Shown: positions 20,024 through 29,487, counted from the stretch's first letter. The stretch is 45,039 bases of DNA from Clostridium tarantellae (GCF_009295725.1 NZ_WHJC01000004.1:1-45039); one strand, 5' to 3'. Numbers and translations are program-made. The notes: generated from the sequence alone by a model not told the origin.

Positions 20024-21973
20024 ATGGGTAAAGGAATAAAAACTAGTTATGATGTTACTGATTTAACATCATTGGAAAAGTTAGAGCCTGTTAGAATAAG
20101 ACCAGGTATGTATATAGGATCTACAGGAACCAAAGGATTACATCATTGTATTTGGGAAATACTTGATAATGCTATAGATGAAATATCTAATGGGTATGGT
20201 AATATAGCTAAAGTAATTTTAAATAAAGATAAAAGTGTTACTATAATCGATAATGGTAGAGGAGTGCCAACAGGTATACATCCTATAAAGAAGAAATCAG
20301 GGGTTGAAATGGTTTTTACTGAACTGCATACAGGTGGTAAGTTTAATAATAAAAATTATAAAACTTCTGGAGGATTACATGGTGTTGGAGCCGCTGTAGT
20401 TAATGCTCTTTCTAAATGGTTAGAAGTTGAAGTAAAACAAAATGGAAAAAGATATAATCAAAGATTTGAATATGCTATGGATAAAGAGCTTAATAAGTTT
20501 ATGCCAGGAACACCTGTAACGGGATTAGATATAACAGGTAAATCAAAGGAAACAGGTACAAAGGTAACTTTCTTACCAGATAAAGAGATTTTTTCTACTA
20601 CGGATTTTAAATTTGACATTATAGATGAAAGATTACAAGAATTAGCATTCCAAAATAAAGGAATAAGATTGGAATTAATTGATAAAAGAAAAGATGAAGA
20701 GGTTCAAAAAGAATATTTTTCAGAAAGAGGTTTATTAGATTTTATAGAGTATCTTAATGAAAGTAAAACACCTCTTCATCAAATTCCTATATTTTTCGAA
20801 GGAGAAAGAAGTGTAAACAACATACAAATGTATGGAGAAGTATGTTTACAATTTACAGATTCTACAACAGAATATATAGCAAGTTATGTAAATAATATAC
20901 CTACTACAGAAGCAGGTACTCATGAAACAGGATTTAAAACTGGAATGACTCGTGCATTTAAAGAATGGGCTAAAAAATTAAATTTGATAAAAGAAAAAGA
21001 TAAAGAGTTTGAAGGTGATGACCTAAGAGAAGGTATGACTGCTATAGTAAGAATTAAAATTACTAATCCAGTATTTGAAGGACAAACTAAAACAAAGTTA
21101 GGAAATAATGAAGCTTATACAATGATGAATGATTTAGCTTATACTAAGTTTTCACATTGGATAGAGGATAATAAAGAGGTTGCAACTAGTATTATTAATA
21201 ATGCGTTAGATGCAGCAGCTAGAAGAGAAAAAATAAAAAAAATAAATGAAGCAGAAAAGAAAAAGATAGGAAAAGGTACTGCACCTTTAGCAGGAAAGGT
21301 AGCAGTTTGCACATTAAAAGATAATTCAGTAAATGAGTTTATTGTAGTTGAGGGAGATTCAGCTGGGGGATCAGCTAAGCAAGCAAGAGATAGAAGATTC
21401 CAAACTATAATGCCGTCAAAGGGTAAGATAATGAATACTGAAAAACAAAAACTAGAGAATGTTTTGGCTTCAGAAGAATTAAAAATATTTAATACAGCTA
21501 TAGGAACTGGAACTTTAGACAATTATAAAGAAGAAGATTTAAAATATGATAAAATAATTATTATGAGTGATGCTGATGTTGATGGATATCATATTAGAAC
21601 TCTTTGGATGACGTATATATATAGATATATGAAACCATTAATAGCTAATGGTCATTTATATTTAGCACAACCACCTTTATATAAAGTATATAAAAGTGGT
21701 AAAGGCGGAGACAAAGTAGCATATGCTTATTCTGATGAAGAGTTAGAAAAGGCTAAAAAGCAAATTGGTAAAGGTGCATTAATTCAAAGATTTAAAGGTC
21801 TTGGAGAAATGAATCCAGATCAATTGTGGGAAACTACCTTAAATCCAGAAAGTAGAACTTTAGTTCAAGTAACCATTGACGATGCTGCCAAAGCAGAAAA
21901 AATGGTATCATTACTAATGGGAGATATTGTAGAACCAAGAAAAAATTATATGTATAAGTATGGTGAATTTTAA
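20024..21973 (+). CDS. parE: DNA topoisomerase IV subunit B
   Basis: A 649-residue ATPase subunit of a type IIA topoisomerase. The GHKL ATPase domain has EILDNAIDE, IDNGRGVPTG and the SGGLHGVGAAVVNAL lid. The transducer domain follows (about 230-400). The Toprim domain has the catalytic Glu E443 in EGDSAGGS and the D516-D518-D520 metal triad in SDADVDG. Assignment as ParE rather than GyrB rests on the adjacent ParC-type subunit and the IRPGMYIGSTGTKGLHH N-terminus; gyrase is normally near the origin in clostridia. The start ATG 20024 is four bases after mnmH, with AGGGAGGT in the mnmH 3' end as ribosome site. Confidence 0.9.
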   Translation: MGKGIKTSYDVTDLTSLEKLEPVRIRPGMYIGSTGTKGLHHCIWEILDNAIDEISNGYGNIAKVILNKDKSVTIIDNGRGVPTGIHPIKKKSGVEMVFTELHTGGKFNNKNYKTSGGLHGVGAAVVNALSKWLEVEVKQNGKRYNQRFEYAMDKELNKFMPGTPVTGLDITGKSKETGTKVTFLPDKEIFSTTDFKFDIIDERLQELAFQNKGIRLELIDKRKDEEVQKEYFSERGLLDFIEYLNESKTPLHQIPIFFEGERSVNNIQMYGEVCLQFTDSTTEYIASYVNNIPTTEAGTHETGFKTGMTRAFKEWAKKLNLIKEKDKEFEGDDLREGMTAIVRIKITNPVFEGQTKTKLGNNEAYTMMNDLAYTKFSHWIEDNKEVATSIINNALDAAARREKIKKINEAEKKKIGKGTAPLAGKVAVCTLKDNSVNEFIVVEGDSAGGSAKQARDRRFQTIMPSKGKIMNTEKQKLENVLASEELKIFNTAIGTGTLDNYKEEDLKYDKIIIMSDADVDGYHIRTLWMTYIYRYMKPLIANGHLYLAQPPLYKVYKSGKGGDKVAYAYSDEELEKAKKQIGKGALIQRFKGLGEMNPDQLWETTLNPESRTLVQVTIDDAAKAEKMVSLLMGDIVEPRKNYMYKYGEF

Positions 21974-21991
21974 TAGATTGGAGATGTATAT

Positions 21992-24916
21992 ATGGCAAAG
22001 AAGCAAACTATAATTCCGAAAGATAATAACATAATTAGAATTCCTTTAGAGGAAGCTATGCCAGATAATTATTTACCTTATGCTATAGAGGTTGCAAAGG
22101 ATAGAGCGTTACCAGATGTTAGAGATGGATTAAAACCAGTTCATAGAAGAATTTTATATGGTGCCTATATGCTTAAGGCATTTCCAGATAAACCTTACTA
22201 TAAATCAGCAAGAATAGTTGGAGATATATTAGGTAAATTTCATCCCCATGGAGATAGTTCAGTATATGATGCTATGGTAATATTAGCTCAAAATTTTTCA
22301 ACTAGAAAACCATTAATTGATGGCCATGGAAACTGGGGTTCAATAGATGGAGATGGAGCAGCAGCTATGCGTTATACGGAAGCTAAATTATCAGCTATAT
22401 CTATGGAGATGTTAAAAGATATAGATAAAGATGTAGTAGATATGGTTCCAAACTATTCAGATTCAGAATTAGAACCAAAAGTATTACCAGCAAAATATCC
22501 TAATTTGTTAGTTAATGGAACTTTTGGTATAGCGGTAGGTTTAGCAACTAATATTCCACCACATAATTTAAATGAAGTTATAAACGGGACATTAGCATAT
22601 ATAGAAAAAAATGAAATAACAACCAAGGAGTTAATGGAGTACATAAAGGGACCGGATTTACCAACAGGTGGTGTTCTTATAGGAAAAAAATCTTTAAGAT
22701 CAGCTTATGAAACTGGAGAAGGTAAGGTTACTTTAAGAGCAAAAACCTCTATAGAAAAACTTGAAAGTGGAAGGTTAGGTATAATTATTACTGAATTTCC
22801 CTATAGAAGAAATAAAGCTAAAATACTACAAACTATTTCTGAAATGACAGGTGATAAAAGACATTCAAAGGCTTTAGAATCTATAACAGATATAAGAGAT
22901 GAATCAGATAGAACAGGAATAAGAGCGGTTATAGAATTTAAAAAAGCAGCAGATCATGTTGTAGTAGATAAAGTATTAAAATATTTATTTAAGAAAACAG
23001 ATTTACAATGTAATATAAGTTTTAATATGGTAGCTTTAGCAAATGGAAAACCAGAAACAATGGGGTTAAAAACTATAATAACTCATTATGTAAATCATCA
23101 AAAAGAAGTAATAACAAGAAGAACAAAAAAAGAATTAGACATTGCTGAAAAAAGATTCCATATTATAGAAGGTTTTATAAAAACTATTGATATATTAGAT
23201 GAAATAATTGCTACTATAAGAACTTCGAAATCCAAAAAACATGCTCAAGAAGAATTAGTATCAAAATATAGTTTCACAGAGGAACAAGCTCAGGCTATAT
23301 TAGAGTTAATGCTTTATAGATTAACGGGTCTTGAAATAAAAGTATTTCAAAAGGAACATAAAGAATTAATTAAAAAAATAAAATATTTTAAAAGTATTTT
23401 AAGCAATGAGCAAGTATTATTAAGCGTTATTAAGGAAGAACTTTTAGAAGTAGCTAAGAATTATGGTGATGATAGAAGAACAGAATTGATAGAGGATGAT
23501 AGTGAAGCTAAAATAGATTTAGAGGAATTAATAGTAGTAGAAGATGTTATGCTAACTATTTCTAATGAAGGCTTTATTAAGAAAGTTCCTTTAAAAACAT
23601 ATAATCGTTCCAATGCAGATGAATCTGAAATTGATTATAGAGAGGGAGATTTCTTAAAATTCCTAATTAAATCTAATACTAAAGATACTATTTTACTATT
23701 TACTGATAAGGGAAATGTTTATCAATTAAAATGTAATTCTATAGTAGAAGGTAGATGGAAAGAAAAAGGTGAAAAATTAGAAGATTTATTAAAAGGGTTA
23801 AATTTAGAGGAAGAAAAAATTATAATTGCAAAATCAATAAGTAATTTTTTACCAGATAAATGTTTTAAATTTATAACAGCTAAAGGATTAATTAAAAAAA
23901 CAACTTTAGATAAGTTTATCACTTCTTATTCAAAACTTATGGCTTTAAAACTTAAAGGGGAAGATAAGTTAATTAATGTTAAATTATGTGACTCATCAGA
24001 AGAAGAAAAATTCTTAAAAATAAAATTAAGTAATAATTTAGAATTTACTATTGAAGAACCAGTTTTAGATTTTACAGACAGAAATATTTTAGGTGCTGAG
24101 CTTTGTAATTTTAATAAAGAAACTGTTATTCAAAGTTTAGAATATATAGAAGAATATTTATATAGTGAATTTTTGGTGGGAATAAATAAAAATGGGAAAG
24201 TAAAAATATATAATAAAAAATCAAATGATTCTTATGAAAAGGTATGGACAAATTCTAAAGCATATATTTTAGCCTTTTCTAATAAAGGAAAAGTTTTTAA
24301 ATTTCCAAGTTATTTAGTTCAACAATGTGAAGAAACACATTTAAGTAAAATTGTAGATAATTTTGAAGAAAATGAACATATAATAAAGGTATTATCTATT
24401 AAAGAGAATAATAAGAATAATTTATTTGTATATTTTTTCTCTAAATTAGGAATGATTAAAAAAACTCAATTATCAGAGTTTTATGGAGTATATAATAATC
24501 AATTATCATATAAATTTAAATCTAATATTGATGAATTGGTTTCAATTGATATTAATTTAGAAGAATGTACAGTAATAGTTGCTACTAAAAAAGCATTAAG
24601 CATAAAGTTTTCTTCACTAACTGTGAATACTATGGGGAAATTTGCTTCTGGAGTTACATCTATAAGTTTAAAAGATGAAGATGAAGTTATATTTGGAAAA
24701 TGTTTATCTATATTTTTTGCAGAAGAATTTTTAAAGGTGTATAATGAACTTGCAATAACTACAAATGAATATAAAAAAATAGTATTAACTACAAAATTAA
24801 AAGATAAAAAAGAAATATTAATAGACGATATAAGACTTCAAAATAGAGCTGGAAGAGGAACTAGTCTTATGACTATTTTATTTGATGATTATGTAAAAGA
24901 TGTAATAGTTAAATAA
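21992..24916 (+). CDS. parC: DNA topoisomerase IV subunit A
   Basis: A 974-residue DNA-cleaving subunit. The breakage-reunion domain has the catalytic tyrosine Y128 in AAAMRYTEA. The quinolone-determining region reads GKFHPHGDSSVYD with serines at 89 and 90, the usual drug-sensitive residues. A coiled-coil gate lies at about 340-470. The C-terminal beta-pinwheel (about 510-970) has no GyrA box (QRRGGKG), which is the main evidence for ParC over GyrA. At 974 residues it is longer than E. coli ParC, as usual in clostridia. It starts at ATG 21992, 18 bases after parE, forming the active A2B2 enzyme that decatenates chromosomes. Confidence 0.9.
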   Translation: MAKKQTIIPKDNNIIRIPLEEAMPDNYLPYAIEVAKDRALPDVRDGLKPVHRRILYGAYMLKAFPDKPYYKSARIVGDILGKFHPHGDSSVYDAMVILAQNFSTRKPLIDGHGNWGSIDGDGAAAMRYTEAKLSAISMEMLKDIDKDVVDMVPNYSDSELEPKVLPAKYPNLLVNGTFGIAVGLATNIPPHNLNEVINGTLAYIEKNEITTKELMEYIKGPDLPTGGVLIGKKSLRSAYETGEGKVTLRAKTSIEKLESGRLGIIITEFPYRRNKAKILQTISEMTGDKRHSKALESITDIRDESDRTGIRAVIEFKKAADHVVVDKVLKYLFKKTDLQCNISFNMVALANGKPETMGLKTIITHYVNHQKEVITRRTKKELDIAEKRFHIIEGFIKTIDILDEIIATIRTSKSKKHAQEELVSKYSFTEEQAQAILELMLYRLTGLEIKVFQKEHKELIKKIKYFKSILSNEQVLLSVIKEELLEVAKNYGDDRRTELIEDDSEAKIDLEELIVVEDVMLTISNEGFIKKVPLKTYNRSNADESEIDYREGDFLKFLIKSNTKDTILLFTDKGNVYQLKCNSIVEGRWKEKGEKLEDLLKGLNLEEEKIIIAKSISNFLPDKCFKFITAKGLIKKTTLDKFITSYSKLMALKLKGEDKLINVKLCDSSEEEKFLKIKLSNNLEFTIEEPVLDFTDRNILGAELCNFNKETVIQSLEYIEEYLYSEFLVGINKNGKVKIYNKKSNDSYEKVWTNSKAYILAFSNKGKVFKFPSYLVQQCEETHLSKIVDNFEENEHIIKVLSIKENNKNNLFVYFFSKLGMIKKTQLSEFYGVYNNQLSYKFKSNIDELVSIDINLEECTVIVATKKALSIKFSSLTVNTMGKFASGVTSISLKDEDEVIFGKCLSIFFAEEFLKVYNELAITTNEYKKIVLTTKLKDKKEILIDDIRLQNRAGRGTSLMTILFDDYVKDVIVK

Positions 24917-24929
24917 AGGAGGAGAAAAT

Positions 24930-25502
24930 ATGAAAAAGGTATTGGTTTTATTAGCTGAAGGTTTTGAAATTTTAGAAGCTTTATCTGTAGTGGATGTTTG
25001 TATAAGGGCTGGAATTAAGTGTGATACTTGTGGGATAGCTTCTAATGAGGTTAAAAGTTCTCATGGTATAAGAATAATTGCTGATAAGGTATTTAATGAA
25101 GGTGATTTACTTTCTTATGATGCTATAGTATTACCAGGTGGAATGCCGGGAGCAACTAATTTAAGAGATGATATAAGAGTATTAGAATTAGTTAGAGAAT
25201 ATAATAGTTCAGGAAAGATAATAGCAGCAGTTTGTGCAGCACCAATAGTGTTAGCAGAAGCAGGAATAGTTTCAGGCAAAAAAATAACAAGTTATCCAGG
25301 ATTTAATGAACAACTTGGAAATTGTATATATATAAAAGACAAAACGGTAGTAGTAGACGAAAATATAATAACAAGTAGAGGACCAGGAACTTCATTAGTT
25401 TTTGCATTAGAAATAATAAAACAATTAGGGTATGAAAAAGAAGCTGTGGAAATAAAAGAAGGAATGATGATAAATTTTTTCTTAGAACATAGTAATAATT
25501 AA
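24930..25502 (+). CDS. DJ-1/PfpI family protein
   Basis: A 190-residue flavodoxin-like protein of the DJ-1/YajL branch. The nucleophile-elbow cysteine is C102 in AAVCAAP and the supporting acid is E16 in LLAEGFEILEA, equivalent to the Cys/Glu pair of human DJ-1 (C106, E18). PGGMPGATNL is also typical. Proposed roles in the family are protection against oxidative stress and glyoxal damage (deglycase activity is disputed). It follows parC by 13 bases with AAAGGAGGAG as ribosome site and ends at a terminator, so it is the last gene of the mnmH-parE-parC unit. Confidence 0.9.
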   Translation: MKKVLVLLAEGFEILEALSVVDVCIRAGIKCDTCGIASNEVKSSHGIRIIADKVFNEGDLLSYDAIVLPGGMPGATNLRDDIRVLELVREYNSSGKIIAAVCAAPIVLAEAGIVSGKKITSYPGFNEQLGNCIYIKDKTVVVDENIITSRGPGTSLVFALEIIKQLGYEKEAVEIKEGMMINFFLEHSNN

Positions 25503-25519
25503 ATAAATGTGATAAATTT

Positions 25520-25552
25520 TAGAGTAGTAATTTTTGCTACTCTATTTTTTTT
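25520..25552 (+). terminator. Terminator of the mnmH-parE-parC-DJ-1 unit
   Basis: TAGAGTAG (25520-25527), 9-nt loop, CTACTCTA (25537-25544), followed directly by eight T (25545-25552). Confidence 0.92.
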
Positions 25553-25669
25553 AGAAAATTAAATATTTTTATTAAAACATAGAATAGTTAATTATACAAA
25601 ATATATATTTTGGTGATAAAATATAAAAGACTTTTATTAGTATTTAATAATAGAGAAAAGGGAGTTAAT

Positions 25670-26872
25670 ATGAAGAAGTATGTACTAGAAAATGGTGTAA
25701 GATTTTTATATAAATTTAGAGAAGGAAAACATACCTCTTTTACTATAGCTCTAGAAGCTGGTGCAAATAGTGAAGAAAAGAATATAGGTTGTGCTCATGC
25801 ATTAGAGCATATGCTTTTTAAAGGAAGTAAAAATCTTACTGAACAAAAAATTAATAGCAAGCTAGATGAATTATTTGGATTTAATAATGCTATGACGAAT
25901 TTTCCTTATGTTATTTATTATGGAACTACGTCAAATGAGGATTTTAAAGAAGGATTTAACTTATATAGTGATATAGTTTTAAAACCAACATTAAACAGTA
26001 ATGGTTTTATAGAAGAAATGAATGTTATAAAACAAGAAAGTATAGAGTGGAAAGAAGATTTAGAACAATATTGTGAAGATTTATTATTGCTTAATGGGTT
26101 TAAAAAGGAAAGATTAGAGCAGATAATAATAGGAAATGTAGATGAGTTAGAGAAAATAACTTTACATCATATAAAAGAGTTTTATAAAAAGTTTTATATA
26201 GCTAATAATATGGTTATTTCTATAACAACTTCTTTAGATTTTGATTATGTTAAACAGATAGTATTAAATAATTTTAAAGATATTAATAGAGGAGTATTAA
26301 ATTTGGTTGAAATTAAAAGAGAATTAAATGAAAGTAAAACCTTTATTAATGATATACAAGGTATTGAGGGTGCTAAAATAGCTGTTGCATTTGATATACA
26401 AAATTTATCTTTAAGAGAATTGTGGATTTTAAAAATATTTAACTTATGGTTTGGAGAAGGTGTAAGTTCTTTATTATTTGATGAAATAAGAACTAAAAAA
26501 GGATTAGCCTATGAGGTATATAGTGAAGTTAAAGGTGAAAAAGGTATAAATTTATTTAAAATTAGTTTAAGTACAAATAAAGAAGATATAAATGAATCTC
26601 TTAATATAATTAATGAGTGTATTGAAAAAGCAAAAAATTTATATTTAAATGAAAAAGATTTGAAAACCTTAGAAAAAAGATTTAATTTAAAAACTTCTTT
26701 AGAGTTAGAAAGAAGTATAGTTGTAGCTAATAGAACAGCAATTTATGAATTAATGTATAATGATGGGTCATATGTATTTAAAGAAATGGATAATAGAAAT
26801 TGCACTATTGAAGAAATGAGAGAAGTGGTGAATAAGGTTTTAAATAATGCTATTATCCAAATTTTAAAGTAG
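25670..26872 (+). CDS. M16-family zinc metallopeptidase
   Basis: A 400-residue single-unit M16 (insulinase/pitrilysin) peptidase. The inverted zinc motif HxxEH is H43-A-L-E46-H47, and the third zinc ligand is probably E123 in VIKQESIEW. The C-terminal M16C-like half (about 165-360) includes the KKGLAYEVYSE segment. The length fits homodimeric bacterial M16B peptidases such as processing-peptidase-like YmxG/MlpA. No signal peptide, so it is cytosolic. The start is ATG 25670 behind AAAGGGAG; an upstream in-frame start at 25610 adds unconserved residues. RecJ follows by 12 bases, so they form an operon. Substrate unknown. Confidence 0.85.
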   Translation: MKKYVLENGVRFLYKFREGKHTSFTIALEAGANSEEKNIGCAHALEHMLFKGSKNLTEQKINSKLDELFGFNNAMTNFPYVIYYGTTSNEDFKEGFNLYSDIVLKPTLNSNGFIEEMNVIKQESIEWKEDLEQYCEDLLLLNGFKKERLEQIIIGNVDELEKITLHHIKEFYKKFYIANNMVISITTSLDFDYVKQIVLNNFKDINRGVLNLVEIKRELNESKTFINDIQGIEGAKIAVAFDIQNLSLRELWILKIFNLWFGEGVSSLLFDEIRTKKGLAYEVYSEVKGEKGINLFKISLSTNKEDINESLNIINECIEKAKNLYLNEKDLKTLEKRFNLKTSLELERSIVVANRTAIYELMYNDGSYVFKEMDNRNCTIEEMREVVNKVLNNAIIQILK

Positions 26873-26884
26873 GAGATGCAGTAA

Positions 26885-28672
26885 ATGAAAGAAAAATGGA
26901 TGATAAGAAATATTAAATGTGAATTAAAACATTTAATTAATGAATTAAATATAAGTGATACAGCAGCTAGACTATTAGTTAATAGAGGTATATATAAAGT
27001 AGAAGATGCTAAGAAATTTCTAGAACCTAAAATAGATTATTTTTATAAGTCTGATTCTATGAAGGATTTATCTAAATCAATTAATTTATTAAAAGAAAAT
27101 ATTGATCATAATAAGAAGATATTAATTGTAGGAGATTATGATGTAGATGGAGTAATAAGCACATATATCTTATATAAATGTTTAAGTAGATTAAATGCAA
27201 ATGTAAGTTATCATATTCCGGATAGAATAAAAGAAGGCTATGGGATTAATGAGAGTATTATTAGAAAGGCTAGTAGTGATAATGTTGATCTAATTATAAC
27301 TTGTGATAATGGTATAGCAGCAATAGACCAAATAAAGTTAGCAAAAGATTTAGGAATAAAAGTAATAGTTACAGATCATCATGATGTACCATTTAAAGAA
27401 GATGATAATGGAAATAGAGAATTTATTATTCCAGAGGCAGATTGTGTTTTAAATCCAAAGCAATTAGAGTGTCAGTATCCATTTAAAGGATTATGTGGTG
27501 CTGGAGTAGTTTATAAATTAATGGAAGCATTAATGGATGTTTATAATATATATAAAGAAGAAATTGTTGATTTATTGCAATATGTAGCTATTGCAACAGT
27601 ATGTGATGTAGTTGATTTGGTAGATGAAAATAGAATAATAGTTAAAAAAGGATTAGAACTTTTAAATAATACTAACAATATAGGTTTAAATGCATTATAT
27701 GAAGAGACCGAGATTAGTAATAAAACAATTACAGTATATACACTAGGGTTCATATTGGGTCCAAGTATCAATGCATCAGGTCGTCTTGAGCAAGCCTTTT
27801 GGGCATTAGAACTATTATTAAGTAATGATGTTAATAAAGCAAAACAATTAGCAAAAAAACTTAATGAGTTAAATAAAGAAAGACAAGATTTAACTAAAGA
27901 AGGCGTAGATAAGGCTATTTCTATTATTGAAGAAAATAATATGAATAATAATAAAGTCTTAGTAGTTTACTTAGAAGATATTCATGAAAGTATAGCTGGC
28001 ATAATAGCAGGAAGAATAAGAGAAAAATATAATTTGCCAACCATTATTCTTACAAAAGCTCATGAGGGAGCTAAAGGTTCAGGAAGATCAATTGAAGAAT
28101 ATAATATGTTTGAAGAATTATTAAAGTGTAAAGACTTGTTAGGCAATTTTGGGGGTCATCCAATGGCTGCGGGTATGTCAATTCCTATTGAAAATATAGA
28201 GGCTTTTAGAGATAGACTAAATAAAGTTACTACATTAACAGAAGAAGACATTATGGTTAAAGTGCAAATTGATATGGGATTACCTTTAAATAAAGTAAAC
28301 TATGAATTGATAGACCAAATATCATTATTAAAACCATATGGAAAAGCAAATCCTAAACCAACTTTTGGTATGAGAAAATTGAAGTTATTAGAGGCAAAAA
28401 TATTAGGTAAAAATAGAAATGTACTTAAACTTAAATTAAGTGATGGAGGCCTAGTTATTGAGGGAATATATTTTGGTGATATAGAAAGTTTTGAAGAAAC
28501 TATGAAATGGGAATTTGGAGACTATGAATATGGGAGAGTTCTTAATGGAGAACCTAATAATGTTTATTTAGATGTGATTTGTTTCCCAGAGATTAATGAA
28601 TATATGGGGAATAAGAAAGTTCAATTAGTTATAAGTAATTATAGAGTTTCTAAGCAAATTATTTCGAGATAG
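26885..28672 (+). CDS. recJ: Single-stranded-DNA-specific exonuclease RecJ
   Basis: A 595-residue 5'-3' ssDNA exonuclease used in recombination and repair. The DHH domain is complete: D84-Y-D86-V-D88 in VGDYDVDG, TCDNGI, and D164-H165-H166 in VTDHHDVP. INASGRLEQA leads into the DHHA1 domain, with SIAGIIAGRIREKYN and the GGHPMAAGMS motif. The C-terminal OB-fold (about 455-590) has LLKPYGKANPKPTFG. The start is ATG 26885 behind AGGAGATG, 12 bases after the M16 gene. This is the functional copy; a truncated paralog lies at the far side of the defence island. Confidence 0.94.
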   Translation: MKEKWMIRNIKCELKHLINELNISDTAARLLVNRGIYKVEDAKKFLEPKIDYFYKSDSMKDLSKSINLLKENIDHNKKILIVGDYDVDGVISTYILYKCLSRLNANVSYHIPDRIKEGYGINESIIRKASSDNVDLIITCDNGIAAIDQIKLAKDLGIKVIVTDHHDVPFKEDDNGNREFIIPEADCVLNPKQLECQYPFKGLCGAGVVYKLMEALMDVYNIYKEEIVDLLQYVAIATVCDVVDLVDENRIIVKKGLELLNNTNNIGLNALYEETEISNKTITVYTLGFILGPSINASGRLEQAFWALELLLSNDVNKAKQLAKKLNELNKERQDLTKEGVDKAISIIEENNMNNNKVLVVYLEDIHESIAGIIAGRIREKYNLPTIILTKAHEGAKGSGRSIEEYNMFEELLKCKDLLGNFGGHPMAAGMSIPIENIEAFRDRLNKVTTLTEEDIMVKVQIDMGLPLNKVNYELIDQISLLKPYGKANPKPTFGMRKLKLLEAKILGKNRNVLKLKLSDGGLVIEGIYFGDIESFEETMKWEFGDYEYGRVLNGEPNNVYLDVICFPEINEYMGNKKVQLVISNYRVSKQIISR

Positions 28673-28690
28673 TTTTGAAAGGATTATACA

Positions 28691-28807
28691 ATGAAAATTA
28701 AAATTTTAGAATTATTTAAAAGTATTGTTATGTTTAAGAATGAGGAATATTTAAGACCGTATGTTTTAAAGTCTATGATAGAAAATTATAATTTGTATTG
28801 TAAATAG
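28691..28807 (+). CDS. 38-residue ORF upstream of an in-frame TAG (possible 5' part of a broken gene)
   Basis: A small ORF starting at ATG 28691, eight bases after GAAAGGA (28676-28682), 18 bases past recJ. It encodes a basic, hydrophobic peptide beginning MKIKILELFKSIVMFKN, with no recognised domain. Its TAG stop (28805-28807) is in the same reading frame as the 91-residue ORF starting at 28826, with only six codons between them. The likeliest reading is one gene of about 136 codons interrupted by a nonsense mutation; a genuine 38-residue peptide is the alternative. Confidence 0.4.
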   Translation: MKIKILELFKSIVMFKNEEYLRPYVLKSMIENYNLYCK

Positions 28808-28825
28808 TCATTATTAATAACAGGT

Positions 28826-29101
28826 GTGTATTATATTTTAAGAAAACAATCTAAAGAGATAAAATTTGATAATATTAAATTAAACTATAGTGGAGCACTT
28901 GTATTCAGTTATTGTAATCATTCAGGAGAATGCTTTATAAAAGAATTAAAATCTTTTAAAGAGGTTGAAGATTATATATTAGGAGGAGCAGTATACTTTA
29001 ATATGTTTACTGATTTAATAATAGTTTTTTACAATGGAGATATAAAAGAATTTAATGTTATAAAAAAGTTACCTAATGATGAAAAAGTAATTTTAGATTA
29101 G
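28826..29101 (+). CDS. Hypothetical 91-residue protein, downstream part of an interrupted gene
   Basis: An ORF from GTG 28826 with no clear ribosome site, ending at TAG 29101. It encodes a soluble, mixed alpha/beta-looking protein with the segments SGALVFSYCNHSGEC and YILGGAVYFNMFTDL, and I recognise no family. The frame is continuous with the 38-codon ORF at 28691 apart from the TAG at 28805, and the upstream ORF has the ribosome site. So it is either the 3' part of a nonsense-disrupted gene or is translated by re-initiation. A strong terminator follows at 29151. It lies at the recJ-side edge of the defence island. Confidence 0.45.
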   Translation: MYYILRKQSKEIKFDNIKLNYSGALVFSYCNHSGECFIKELKSFKEVEDYILGGAVYFNMFTDLIIVFYNGDIKEFNVIKKLPNDEKVILD

Positions 29102-29150
29102 GGTAATGATAAAGAGTGTAGTGGTACTATAGTTGAATGGATTTAATAAT

Positions 29151-29197
29151 AAAAAAATTCCAGTAAAATTATTTTAAGTTTTACTGGAATTTTTTTT
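29151..29197 (+). terminator. Strong terminator left of the defence operon
   Basis: A perfect 18-bp inverted repeat (29151-29168 with 29179-29196), core ATTCCAGTAAAA and TTTTACTGGAAT, loop of 10, flanked by an A run and a T run so it can act in both directions. Confidence 0.92.
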
Positions 29198-29292
29198 AGA
29201 GTTATAAGAATATAGACTATCTATGCTGACGTTTAATGCTTTGGTAATGCTCTAGGTGGTAAGATAGTTGTCGTAGAAACAAATTAATGGAT

Positions 29293-29326
29293 AAAAGTTA
29301 CTAGATTATAATTTCTAGTAACTTTT
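29293..29326. terminator. Second terminator-like hairpin
   Basis: AAAAGTTACTAGA (29293-29305), 8-nt loop, TCTAGTAACTTTT (29314-29326); 13-bp perfect stem with short A and T runs. Together with the hairpin at 29151 it insulates the Lamassu operon from recJ transcription. Confidence 0.75.
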
Positions 29327-29401
29327 ATATTGAATTTTATTGTATAATTAAGTAATAAAATGAATAATATTGAATAAATTAAAATGGAATAACTTGATGA
29401 G

Positions 29402-29430
29402 TTGATTTTAAATTTCACTACGGTTATTTT
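29402..29430 (+). promoter_or_regulatory. Candidate promoter of the Lamassu operon
   Basis: TTGATT (29402-29407), 17-nt spacer, TATTTT (29425-29430), 58 bases before the first gene. A TATAAT at 29343-29348 is an alternative -10 box but lacks a good -35. No clear operator is seen. Confidence 0.4.
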
Positions 29431-29487
29431 TGTAAATTGGTTGAGGTAAAAAATATACTTATATTGAGAAAAAAGTGGAGGAAAAAT

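Larger units (their letters stand above)
29102..29487. other. Gene-free junction between recJ-side ORFs and the Lamassu operon
   Basis: The 386-base gap holds two terminator hairpins (29151-29197 and 29293-29326), a less AT-rich stretch at 29219-29285 and a candidate promoter at 29402-29430. The 29219-29285 stretch reads in one frame as CFGNALGGKIVVVETN before a stop, possibly the end of a lost gene. It has no start or ribosome site and I see no RNA fold in it. This marks the left edge of the Lamassu insertion. Confidence 0.5.

Noticed and set aside
20024-24916. DNA gyrase (gyrB-gyrA) instead of topoisomerase IV
   Set aside because: The A subunit lacks a GyrA box (QRRGGKG), has a long divergent pinwheel, and the neighbours are not those of the origin region.
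29219-29285. Possible tRNA or small RNA
   Set aside because: I could not fold it into a cloverleaf and it has no CCA-type end or terminator directly after it.
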